A stretch of DNA of 64,000 nt, taken from positions 6,139,001 through 6,203,000 of the forward strand of contig NZ_CP033367.1 in NCBI RefSeq assembly GCF_013170845.1, given 5' to 3'. Under the pieces are notes generated by a model. It was given only the letters and a program-made list of their open reading frames with translations, was not told the origin of the DNA and did not search any database. The position numbers and the translations under genes were made by a program. Source of the DNA: Mesorhizobium loti R88b. Its GTDB lineage: Bacteria; Pseudomonadota; Alphaproteobacteria; Rhizobiales; Rhizobiaceae. Below, one piece after another: positions 10,301 to 17,514 of the stretch. Numbering within the stretch: position 1 is the first letter of the stretch; every line of letters begins with the position of its first letter.

Positions 10301-10901
10301 GGCGATGGCGGATTTCGCGAAACTGTTCGCACCGGGCGGGCTGCTGGACCGGTTCTTCGCGCAGAATCTCGCATCGCTGATCGACATGAGTGGCCAGGAC
10401 TGGAGCTGGAAACAGGATGCGCGCTTCGGGCGCGACCTGTCGAAATCGACGCTGAAAATCTTCCAGCAGGCGGCCGAAATCCGCAGCGCCTTCTTTCCCC
10501 AAGGCGGTTCGACGCCCTCGATCAGCATTACCTTCACGCCGTTCTCACTGCATGGCGATGCCGATGCGGCGGTGCTCGATGTCGATGGCCAGACCGTCCA
10601 GAGCAACCAAGGGGGCAGCGCGCCGAGCACCGTCACCTGGCCGAGCGGAGCGGCTTCCGGATCCGCCAGCCTGAGCCTGACGCCGGAGATGCCGGGGCGC
10701 GACTCCACCATCAAGTTCGAAGGGCCATGGGCGCTGAAGCGGCTGATGGACAAGGCGACCATCACCGGCACCGACAGCAATGTCGAAGCGCGCTTCGTGA
10801 TCGGCGGGCGCGACGTCAGCTATACGATCCAGACCGGCTCCGGCCCCAACCCGTTCCTGCTTCCGGCACTTTCCGGATTCAGCTGTCCGAAGGCGTTTTG
10901 A
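7338..10901 (+). CDS. tssM: T6SS membrane-complex ATPase-like protein TssM/IcmF
   Basis: This gene encodes 1187 aa. ATG 7338 is preferred (MTRWLLRIFSM); an in-frame TTG at 7326 is the alternative. Two spans lie near residues 8-27 and 42-60, and a third near 425-447 (ARFAGLGAITLIAAAALGTL), so a large periplasmic C-terminal part follows. A Walker A motif, GPPGAGKTT, sits at 119-127 and VLIDTAGRYTTQD further on, as in IcmF proteins that keep a nucleotide site. The periplasmic part ends in a TssM C-terminal beta domain (about 1040-1187). It spans the envelope with TssL and TssJ. Length is normal for the family. Confidence 0.96.
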   Translation: MTRWLLRIFSMIALAGFSAAVWFAGPLIRFADSRPLGPVWLRAAIIGVIVAAVALFYGLRFWRMRKAQKALETAVARNDDRDADSQVLEARMNEAIAALKRSSGKRNFLYEVPWYIIIGPPGAGKTTALVNSGLNFPLAVSGDAQPVAGVGGTRACDWWFTDQAVLIDTAGRYTTQDSNARSDSKSWLAFLSLLKKYRTRQPINGVILAISLADLIGLDDQQLDAHVVEIRSRLREIHETLKIQFPVYLLFTKADLVVGFMDYFGGFDETRRRKVWGATFQTSDRTKNMAAEAPAEFDALARRLVEEMPDRLQEEADPVARISVFGFPAQFGAMKGRIANFIAGLFDPGRSQVNASLRGLYFSSGTQEGTPIDQVLGAIGRSFGSNSRSHLSGTGKSFFLHDLLTSVIFAESGWVSYDKSAARRAAIARFAGLGAITLIAAAALGTLALSFTANRSLIASTTQAMGQYRTTADALLKSTKVTDVDLENVIGPLDQLRDLPAGFETGAAPTPIEETFGLSQRERLLSASRTAYRQALERMFRSRLLIQAERTIQTKMADPAALYEPLKIYLMLGGKAPKVDDALIVSWMKQDWEQNRYPGENNREGREQLEKHLRAMLALDDAYDPVFELNQPLVEAAQRSLGRMSLADRASALIKSAVYSAALDDFSVSVKGGPETPLVFERVDGGDLSGLRVPGLYTYAGFNRFYLGQLSRIAQMLVDDQWVLGGGGEQGGIDQELLKLGPELLDRYGKEFATAWNSVLDGLKFKAMLKDKPHYIAISAVASPTSPIEQLFTAIAAETALTRGAASGKEPAIGVEAGTVQGQSQDATKMAGGLARIGIQMATGKSQSRAGTGSVAAQNQSPGGNIEAQYRSFQTLVSGPAGRRPIDALTQNFRDIYKSLQLATDVPSQTERVNANLQLQIATLRANSSRLPKPLARMVNATADEFEGNVAETSVANLNQLLDQAVTAPCESAVNGRYPFDGNGTEDMAMADFAKLFAPGGLLDRFFAQNLASLIDMSGQDWSWKQDARFGRDLSKSTLKIFQQAAEIRSAFFPQGGSTPSISITFTPFSLHGDADAAVLDVDGQTVQSNQGGSAPSTVTWPSGAASGSASLSLTPEMPGRDSTIKFEGPWALKRLMDKATITGTDSNVEARFVIGGRDVSYTIQTGSGPNPFLLPALSGFSCPKAF

Positions 10902-10902
10902 G

Positions 10903-11064
10903 ATGGGCTTCGAACTTTTCAATGCGGTGACACCCTTCGGGAGCCTCGGGCGCCCGGACCTTAATTTCGATTCTTTAATGGTCGAGCCTGTGGCAGACTG
11001 CCGTGAGCGAGCGCCCGGGAGTGCGCCGCAGAGGACGCGTGAGAAGCGTTTGGTGGCAAGGTGA
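10903..11064 (+). CDS. Small ORF between tssM and pppA, 53 aa, unknown
   Basis: An ATG follows the tssM stop by one base, and the frame runs 53 codons to a TGA that overlaps the GTG start of pppA as GTGA. This tight coupling on both sides is the only argument that it is translated. The peptide (MGFELFNAVTPFGSLG at its start) has no signal peptide or membrane span, and I recognise no family. In other rhizobial imp clusters this slot holds tagF, or a tagF-pppA fusion in Agrobacterium. A decayed tagF remnant or a simple coupling leader are both possible; neither can be shown here. Confidence 0.35.
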   Translation: MGFELFNAVTPFGSLGRPDLNFDSLMVEPVADCRERAPGSAPQRTREKRLVAR

Positions 11065-11834
11065 GCGATGTCGCCCTTCCCTTTGACAGTTTCGGCGTGA
11101 GCCACAAGGGCTGTGTCCGCGAGCACAATGAGGACAACTATCTGCTCGAGCCACGAACCGGGCTTTGGGTGGTGGCCGACGGAATGGGCGGGCATGAGGC
11201 CGGAGAAGTCGCCTCGGCCAGCATTGTCGACCACCTGGCCACGATCGGCATCGCAAGCTCCGCTCCGGACCTGCGGGCGCGCTTCGAAGACAGGCTGAGC
11301 CGGGCCAATGCCGAGATCCGCAGCATATCGGAATCACGCGGCATCACCATCGGCTCCACGGTTGCCGCCCTGTTGGCGATGGACGGACGGTTTGCCTGCC
11401 TGTGGGCTGGCGACAGCCGAGTCTATCTGATTCGCAACGCCGCGATCTCGCAGATTTCGAAAGACCACACCGAAGTGCAGGAACTGTTGGATCGAGGCAT
11501 GATCAGCGCGGCCGAGGCGCTGACCTGGCCACGCCGCAATGTCATCACGCATGCGGTCGGCGTCAGCGACGACTTCGTCATCGATTTCCAGCAGGGCGAA
11601 CTGATGCCGGGGGACATTTTCGTGCTGGCCACTGATGGGCTGACGGCACATGTCACCGATGCGGAGATCGAGGCCGCGGTGGTGTCGGCAACGCCTCAGG
11701 CGGCCTGCGAAAATCTTTTGCAAACGGTGCTGACGCGGGGCGGAACGGACAATGTCACCATTGTACTGGTGAAGATCGGAACCGGGCGCAATGGACAATC
11801 GCTCCACCCTGATCTGTCCAGAGCGGAGGGCTGA
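11061..11834 (+). CDS. pppA: T6SS PP2C-type protein phosphatase PppA
   Basis: This gene encodes 257 aa from a GTG start that overlaps the preceding small ORF. It has the PP2C metal motifs in order: REHNEDNYLLEP (residues about 15-26), VVADGMGGHEAGEVASAS (about 36-53), GSTVAALLAM, WAGDSRVYLIR, LATDGLTAHV and GGTDNVTIVLV near the end. The aspartates of DGMGG, TDG and TDN bind the two metal ions in this family. No membrane segment is seen, so it is cytoplasmic. It should reverse PpkA phosphorylation of the FHA protein TagH. ppkA starts 5 bp downstream, so the antagonists are made together. Confidence 0.93.
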   Translation: MSDVALPFDSFGVSHKGCVREHNEDNYLLEPRTGLWVVADGMGGHEAGEVASASIVDHLATIGIASSAPDLRARFEDRLSRANAEIRSISESRGITIGSTVAALLAMDGRFACLWAGDSRVYLIRNAAISQISKDHTEVQELLDRGMISAAEALTWPRRNVITHAVGVSDDFVIDFQQGELMPGDIFVLATDGLTAHVTDAEIEAAVVSATPQAACENLLQTVLTRGGTDNVTIVLVKIGTGRNGQSLHPDLSRAEG

Positions 11835-11839
11835 GGCCG

Positions 11840-14410
11840 ATGAGCGCCGACGACAAGACGCGAATATCGCCGCAGGTGGCCAACACCGCGGTCGGCACGC
11901 AGCTCAGCGGCATCTACGAACTTGACGAGCGGATCGCATTTGGCGGCATGGGCGAGGTCTATCGCGGCCACAACATCCAGACCGGAGACCACGTCGCCAT
12001 CAAGATCGTGCTGCCCGAGTTTGCCCGTGACCAGACGATCCTGTCCTTGTTCCGCAAGGAGGCCTCGATCCTCAACCATTTGTCGCATGACGCGGTCGTG
12101 CGATACCACGTCTTCACCATCGATCCCGGAATCGGCCGTCCCTACCTAGCCATGGAATTCGTCGACGGCGAGTCGCTGTTCGACATCATGCGACGGGGAC
12201 CGATGCCGACGGAAGCGGTGCGCAAGCTCTGTCATCGCCTCGCGTCAGGCCTGGCCGCCGTGCATCAGGCCGGAGCAATCCATCGCGACCTCTCGCCCGA
12301 TAACATCATCCTGCCGGGGGGCCGGGTCGACCGCGCAAAGATCATCGACTTCGGCATCGCTCGATCGGCAACCGTGGGCGGTGAGACGCTGATCGGCGGA
12401 AAGTTCGCGGGAAAATACAACTACGTTTCACCCGAACAGCTCGGGCTGTACAGCGGCGACGTCAGCGAGCAGTCCGACATCTACAGCCTTGGGCTGGTGC
12501 TAGCCGCCGCCCTGCGTGGCAAGCCGATCGACATGAGCGGATCACAGTACGAGATCATCGAAAAGCGCCGGACCGTTCCTGATCTCTCCGACATCGACGA
12601 CGATTTTCGTGGCATTGTCGAAGCCATGCTGCAGCCGGATCCGCAAGACCGGCCGGTCAGCATGGCTGACATCGCCAGGATGACGCGCGGCGAAGACGAA
12701 GCGACAACGCCGCCGCCATCCAGGACACCCCGCGACCGGCCGGCTTTGCCACCAGCCGAGCAAACCCTTGCTCCTGATCCCAAGCCCCAGCCATCCAATG
12801 TCGCGGGGCACGACGCGCCGGCGGCAACGGGCCCGGGCGAGCAGGGCTTCGTTCCGCATGTCCGGCCAGCGCATTTGTCCAAACCGTTGCCTCAGGCCGT
12901 CCCCAGCCCGCCGCGCACGGGCGCGAGCAATGTCCCCGGAAAATCCACGAAGACCCGAACCATCGCGATCGCTGCACTGGCGGCACTAGCAGTCGCCTCA
13001 GGTGCGGGCCTGTATCTGAGCGGCTTCATGACGCCTGCGACGCCGACTGCCGGCAAGGCATCGCTTTCGGCGCCTGAACCATCGAAGCCGGCGCCGACGG
13101 ACAAAGTCGCGAGCGCCCCCGAGCCGGCAAAGCCGGTTCCGCCCGCGCAGCCAAAAACGGAGGCCAGCGTACCGCCGGCTGAAAATCAGCCAGATGCCGC
13201 GGCGGCTCAAAAGCCGCAGCCGACCAAGCCCGCCGAAGCCCCCGCGCAGGCCGAGGAACCCGCGAAGCCGCCGGCAATGGAAGCGCAACCACAAACAGAG
13301 GCGAGCGCGCCGCCGGCTGGAGGCCAGGCAGATGCCAAGCCAGTGCAAGCGCCGGAGCCGGCGAAGCCCACTGCCTCCGCGCAAACTGAAGAACCCCCGA
13401 AGCCGCCCATAGCGGATACCCAGCAGCCGTCCGTAAAGACATCGCCTGCACCCCAGCCGGATACGATGGCCAGCAACAATCAAACGTCGGCTCCGGTGCC
13501 TGAAGCAGCTCCAGCCCCACCGGCCGTTCCAGCCCCGCCAGCCGAGAAGGTCGCAACGCCGCCGCCGGTCCTGCCAAAGGTTGTGGAGACCCCAAAGCCC
13601 GAGCCGCAGATCAGCCAGCCGGCAGCGCCCAAGGTGACCGTGCCGGCGCCCACTGCGAGCCAGGCGGATACCGCGAACGCCGAGGGCCAAAACGCCTCGC
13701 CACCGCCGGCCAGCCAGCCGGACCAACCAGTCGTGGCGCTGAACGTGCCCAAACCGGCGATCCCCCCGGTCGTCGACGACGTCGCGCAACGGGTCTCCTG
13801 GGTTCGCGACTTCGGCGGCGGCGACTGTTTCTATGCGACCATGACGTCGTCGACCGACAAGGCCGCCGCGATCGAAGGCTTTGGCACGGCGGTCCAGCCA
13901 TTCGAACGGATGCTTGGCGATTTCCAGGCAAAATTCCATGTCGAGCCGGACATCAGCGTCCGCCTCATCGAGCCGAGCCAATGCGAAGTCACCAACTTTC
14001 TGCGCTTTCTCGGGCAGACCACGGCCGACAAGCCGCAGCTTGTTCTAGACCGGACATCGGTGACTGATGGTACGCCGATCAGCGGCACGCTGGTGACGCG
14101 CGGCGGGCTCATTTCCAGTGTCCTGCTGATCGATCACAAGGGCATGGTGTTCAATCTCGACGACCGCATCGTTGCACAATCCGACAAGGCTACCTTCAGC
14201 ATCCCGATTGGGCTCGGCGCCGCCGACAAGTCCGCCGGAAAGGCCGTGCCGCAGATCATAATGGTGATCACCGGCCCGCAGGATATCCAGGCGGCGGCCT
14301 TCTCCGCGCCGACGCCGGCCTCGGTTCTGCTGCCTAAAATTCTCGAAGAGATCGAGACCGACGGATCGCAATTTTCAGCCACTGCCAAGTATTTCCGGCT
14401 CGGCGGATAG
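11840..14410 (+). CDS. ppkA: T6SS membrane Ser/Thr protein kinase PpkA
   Basis: This gene encodes 856 aa. The kinase domain covers about residues 26-275: FGGMGEVYRG (34-43), Lys54 in VAIKIV, HRDLSPDN (148-155), DFG at 170-172 and YVSPEQLG. A single span lies at about 373-393 (TIAIAALAALAVASGAGLYL). Residues about 400-640 are a long Pro/Ala/Glu/Lys-rich periplasmic stretch with degenerate repeats (EPAKP, QTEAS, PPAG units). A folded C-terminal domain follows (about 645-856; VSWVRDFGGGDCFYATM). The layout is that of a sensor kinase that threads the envelope: an outside signal could switch the inside kinase, which phosphorylates TagH. The repeat stretch probably crosses the peptidoglycan layer (inference). 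Confidence 0.93.
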   Translation: MSADDKTRISPQVANTAVGTQLSGIYELDERIAFGGMGEVYRGHNIQTGDHVAIKIVLPEFARDQTILSLFRKEASILNHLSHDAVVRYHVFTIDPGIGRPYLAMEFVDGESLFDIMRRGPMPTEAVRKLCHRLASGLAAVHQAGAIHRDLSPDNIILPGGRVDRAKIIDFGIARSATVGGETLIGGKFAGKYNYVSPEQLGLYSGDVSEQSDIYSLGLVLAAALRGKPIDMSGSQYEIIEKRRTVPDLSDIDDDFRGIVEAMLQPDPQDRPVSMADIARMTRGEDEATTPPPSRTPRDRPALPPAEQTLAPDPKPQPSNVAGHDAPAATGPGEQGFVPHVRPAHLSKPLPQAVPSPPRTGASNVPGKSTKTRTIAIAALAALAVASGAGLYLSGFMTPATPTAGKASLSAPEPSKPAPTDKVASAPEPAKPVPPAQPKTEASVPPAENQPDAAAAQKPQPTKPAEAPAQAEEPAKPPAMEAQPQTEASAPPAGGQADAKPVQAPEPAKPTASAQTEEPPKPPIADTQQPSVKTSPAPQPDTMASNNQTSAPVPEAAPAPPAVPAPPAEKVATPPPVLPKVVETPKPEPQISQPAAPKVTVPAPTASQADTANAEGQNASPPPASQPDQPVVALNVPKPAIPPVVDDVAQRVSWVRDFGGGDCFYATMTSSTDKAAAIEGFGTAVQPFERMLGDFQAKFHVEPDISVRLIEPSQCEVTNFLRFLGQTTADKPQLVLDRTSVTDGTPISGTLVTRGGLISSVLLIDHKGMVFNLDDRIVAQSDKATFSIPIGLGAADKSAGKAVPQIIMVITGPQDIQAAAFSAPTPASVLLPKILEEIETDGSQFSATAKYFRLGG

Positions 14411-14518
14411 CATGGGCGCCCGATGGAACTCCGCCGCGCGTGTTTGTCCCACTCGTCTGCCGACCTGCCCATAGAGCAGCGTGATCCGGCTCGAGCGCTG
14501 CCTACCCTGACGGGCCGC

Positions 14519-14929
14519 ATGAAGCTCGCGGTCATGGCGGGAGCGGCACTGCTGGCCGTGCTGGTGTCCGGCGAAGCGCACGCCGAATTCACCGTCTGCA
14601 ACCAGACACTCGACGTCGTCAATCTGGCGGTCGGCCAGAAGGTCGACAATGCGGACCAGACCGACGGCTGGTGGACCATCGGCGCCAATCAATGCGTCAA
14701 CGTCATCCGCGAGGAACTGACGAACCGCTACATCTACATCTATGCGACTGATGTCTTTGGCCATGCGATCCTAACCGGATCGACCGAGATGTGCATCGAG
14801 CGGCGGCGGTTTTCGATCCGCGGCATCGACGAGTGTTGGCAGCGCGGCCATATCGCGGCGCAGTTTCTCGAAGTCGATACGCTTGAACAGGTGCGGTGGA
14901 CCTTCTTCCTGACCGGAAGCAATCCGTGA
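14519..14929 (+). CDS. Exported DUF1036-like protein
   Basis: This gene encodes 136 aa from ATG 14519, which begins a clear signal peptide (MKLAVMAGAALLAVLVSG, cleavage after AHA). An in-frame ATG at 14423 would bury that signal and is less likely. The mature part (EFTVCNQTLDVVNLAVG, GWWTIGANQC, YIYIYATD) matches the DUF1036 pattern of small periplasmic proteins with several cysteines. Its stop overlaps the next start as GTGA, so it is coupled to the cell-wall hydrolase gene. Function is unknown. A periplasmic helper of the PpkA/T6SS envelope complex is inference from position. Confidence 0.75.
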   Translation: MKLAVMAGAALLAVLVSGEAHAEFTVCNQTLDVVNLAVGQKVDNADQTDGWWTIGANQCVNVIREELTNRYIYIYATDVFGHAILTGSTEMCIERRRFSIRGIDECWQRGHIAAQFLEVDTLEQVRWTFFLTGSNP

Positions 14930-17349
14930 CGCACAGTATCGACACCAGCTTCAGGGAGAAAAAACAGGCGCGCGCCGCGCTGCGCAGGCGCACGCTTTGG
15001 CGCCGGCTCATTGCCAGCCTCGCCGCAATTGTCCTGCTGTCGATCGCCGCCGGTTTCTACCTCACCGCGGACTATTGGTCGTTCGGCGACGAAGACGAGG
15101 AGTTGCACGCGGTCGAAGGCGCCGACGACGTGCCGGCCGATGCATCCGTCTACGTGCCTGCCATCATCGACCTGGCGGGAGATCCGATGTGGATCACGCT
15201 AGCGCCCGATGCCGACACGGCAAGCAAGGGCCATGCGGTAGCGCGCCCGGCCGAGCTCGACAGTTCCGGCGCCTCGCCGCAGATCGAGATCCTCTCCGAC
15301 GTGATGCTGAGTGCCAGCGAAAAATTCATGACGACGATCCCGTCGACGCAGGAGGACTTCGCGTTCTTCCAGGCACAGCGGCGGACCGCTCCGACATCGC
15401 CAGCTGCCGCACCCACCGAGCAGGCCGCTCCGCCTGCCCCGCCGGTGGCACCGGACGACCAGCAGGGCGACCTGGATAATGAGCTGGCGGCACCCGATGC
15501 GAGCGAGGCCCCGGCCGGTTCGGTGCCCAAGGCGGATGCCGACGACCCGGAGGCCGGCTGGGGAGAGACCATCGATCAGGGCGAGGCAGCACTGCCCGCC
15601 TTCAAGAAGACCCAGATCGAGAACAATACGACCGTCGCAACCGTGACCAGCGAGTACCAGCGCTTCGAGGCGACCGAAGACACCTTCGTGAAGATCCTCA
15701 ACGACCGCAGCCTGGACAGCGTTGCGCTCGATGCACATTTCTCCGCCGACGATGCCAAGCTGGCGGGCGAAGCCCTGAAGGCGCTCTTCAACCGGAACGG
15801 TTTGGAACCGGGTTACGTCGTCGCCATGCGCGGATTCCGGCCGAACCGCGAGACAACGACGATGTCGCTCATGCAGGTTTCGATCTACGCCAAGAATGTC
15901 TTTGTCGGCACGCTGACGCGCAACGCCGCGGGCGCCTTCGTGTCGGGCGTCGACCCCTGGGTGCGCGAGGACCTGTTCAACTATTCCGGTGTCGATCAAG
16001 GCGGGCCCAAGCGGCAATACCGCCTCCTCGACGCGATCTATTCGACGGCTGCGCGCAACAAGGTTCCAACAGGCGTCATCGGCGAGGCGATCATGTACCT
16101 GTCGCGAGGACAGGACCTCGACGCTTTCGCCAGCGAGGACCAGCGCCTGGTGCTGATCTACTCGCAGACGCCGCGCGGCAAGGAAGAGACGTCCGGGCGG
16201 GTGCTTTATGTCGGCGTCCAGGGCGGTGAGAAGACCATCGACTGTTTCGTCTTCCAGCAAAGCGACGGCCAGTTCGCCTGCGTTACCGGCAATGACGAGG
16301 TGCGCTCGCTGACTGTCGCCAATGGCATGGTCACGCCGGTGAACGGGGTCATGACCTCGACCTTCGGCCCACGCAAGCACCCGATCCTGGGCGTCGTTCG
16401 TATCCACAAGGGTGTCGATTGGGCAGCCCCTGTCGGCACGCCGATCATGGCGGCCTTCGACGGCGAGATCAGCTTCCAGGGCGATGGCGGCAGCTATGGC
16501 AATCTGGTGAAGATCTCGCATGCGAACGGGCGCGAGACGCGCTACGCGCATATGCAAAAATTCGCCATCGCGAGCGGCGTCGGCACCAAGGTGAAGGCCG
16601 GTGACGTCATTGGCTACATCGGCACCACTGGGCTTTCGACCGGGCCGCACCTGCATTTCGAACTCTATGAGAATGGCGAGGCGATCGACCCGCTGGGCAC
16701 CGTCACCACGGTCGCCACCTACGAGACTGGCAATTCCGGCAATTCTGGCAATTCCGGCGATGTCGCCGTCGAAACGCTGACCGAGCGGATCGTTCATGTC
16801 GAGAGTGGCGGCAGCGCCCGCGCCAAGAACCCGAATTCCTCGGCGACCGGCGCCGGCCAGTTCATAACGAAGACCTGGATTCGGATGATGAACACCTACC
16901 GCCCGGACCTCGCGCGCTCGCTGTCGACCGCCGACCTGCTCGCCCTGCGCTACGACGCCACGATCTCGCGCGAGATGGTTCGCAACCTGGCGCGCGAGGG
17001 CGAAGCGTATCTTCGGGCGCGCGGTCACCAGATCACGGCCGGCCGGCTCTACCTCTGTCATTTCCTGGGAATGGAAGGCGCGCATCAGGTGCTGTCGGCG
17101 CCGGGTTCGGCGCAACTGAGCGCCGTGCTGGGGTCGGCCGTCATCCAGGCCAACCCGTTTCTCACGGGCAAGACAGCCAGCTATGTGGTGGACTGGGCCG
17201 AAAGGAAGATGGGCCAGAAGCTGAGCCGTGTGGCCACCGACGGCACCCCGCCGCCGACGACGACGGAAATCCGCCAGACATCGCCGGAGTTCGAAAAATA
17301 CAAGCAGGCCGTCACCGCCCTCATCAGCTCTATTCAGAATACGCTTTGA
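14926..17349 (+). CDS. M23 metallopeptidase fused to a lysozyme-fold domain, membrane-anchored
   Basis: This gene encodes 807 aa from GTG 14926, overlapping the previous stop. After a basic N-terminus a span lies at about 28-46 (LIASLAAIVLLSIAAGFYL), so the bulk is periplasmic. An Asp/Glu/Pro-rich linker runs to about 240. An M23 (LytM) endopeptidase domain lies at about 470-595, with the zinc ligands in HKGVDWAAPVG (His and Asp) and HLHFELYENGE. A GNSGNSGNSG linker joins it to a lysozyme/SLT-fold domain (about 610-760; IVHVESGGSARAKN with the candidate catalytic Glu, and SSATGAGQF). Peptide and glycan cutting would thus be combined in one protein. T6SSs need local cell-wall opening, which fits the position after ppkA. 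Confidence 0.85.
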   Translation: MTHSIDTSFREKKQARAALRRRTLWRRLIASLAAIVLLSIAAGFYLTADYWSFGDEDEELHAVEGADDVPADASVYVPAIIDLAGDPMWITLAPDADTASKGHAVARPAELDSSGASPQIEILSDVMLSASEKFMTTIPSTQEDFAFFQAQRRTAPTSPAAAPTEQAAPPAPPVAPDDQQGDLDNELAAPDASEAPAGSVPKADADDPEAGWGETIDQGEAALPAFKKTQIENNTTVATVTSEYQRFEATEDTFVKILNDRSLDSVALDAHFSADDAKLAGEALKALFNRNGLEPGYVVAMRGFRPNRETTTMSLMQVSIYAKNVFVGTLTRNAAGAFVSGVDPWVREDLFNYSGVDQGGPKRQYRLLDAIYSTAARNKVPTGVIGEAIMYLSRGQDLDAFASEDQRLVLIYSQTPRGKEETSGRVLYVGVQGGEKTIDCFVFQQSDGQFACVTGNDEVRSLTVANGMVTPVNGVMTSTFGPRKHPILGVVRIHKGVDWAAPVGTPIMAAFDGEISFQGDGGSYGNLVKISHANGRETRYAHMQKFAIASGVGTKVKAGDVIGYIGTTGLSTGPHLHFELYENGEAIDPLGTVTTVATYETGNSGNSGNSGDVAVETLTERIVHVESGGSARAKNPNSSATGAGQFITKTWIRMMNTYRPDLARSLSTADLLALRYDATISREMVRNLAREGEAYLRARGHQITAGRLYLCHFLGMEGAHQVLSAPGSAQLSAVLGSAVIQANPFLTGKTASYVVDWAERKMGQKLSRVATDGTPPPTTTEIRQTSPEFEKYKQAVTALISSIQNTL

Positions 17350-17514
17350 CCCAGCCTGTGCGGCATCAGTCGCTCAGGCCATTGGTGTCACTATTTCTCG
17401 GGCCTTTGTGAACCAAAGCCGCGGTCAGGACCACACACGTCCAGGAACCATTTTTGGCACAGGCGACCCAGTCGCCGACGAAATTTAGCACCCTGGTGGG
17501 TAGAGGGCTGGTCC

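Noticed and set aside
8427..10502. Reverse frame of 691 codons inside tssM
   Set aside because: Antisense shadow; composition is His/Arg/Gly-rich and no domain is seen.
16730..16770. AATTCCGGC-type triple repeat considered as a tandem-repeat element
   Set aside because: It is the coding sequence of a GNSGNSGNSG linker between two domains.
15199..17115. Reverse frame of 638 codons inside the M23/lysozyme-fold gene
   Set aside because: Antisense shadow of a gene with clear catalytic motifs.
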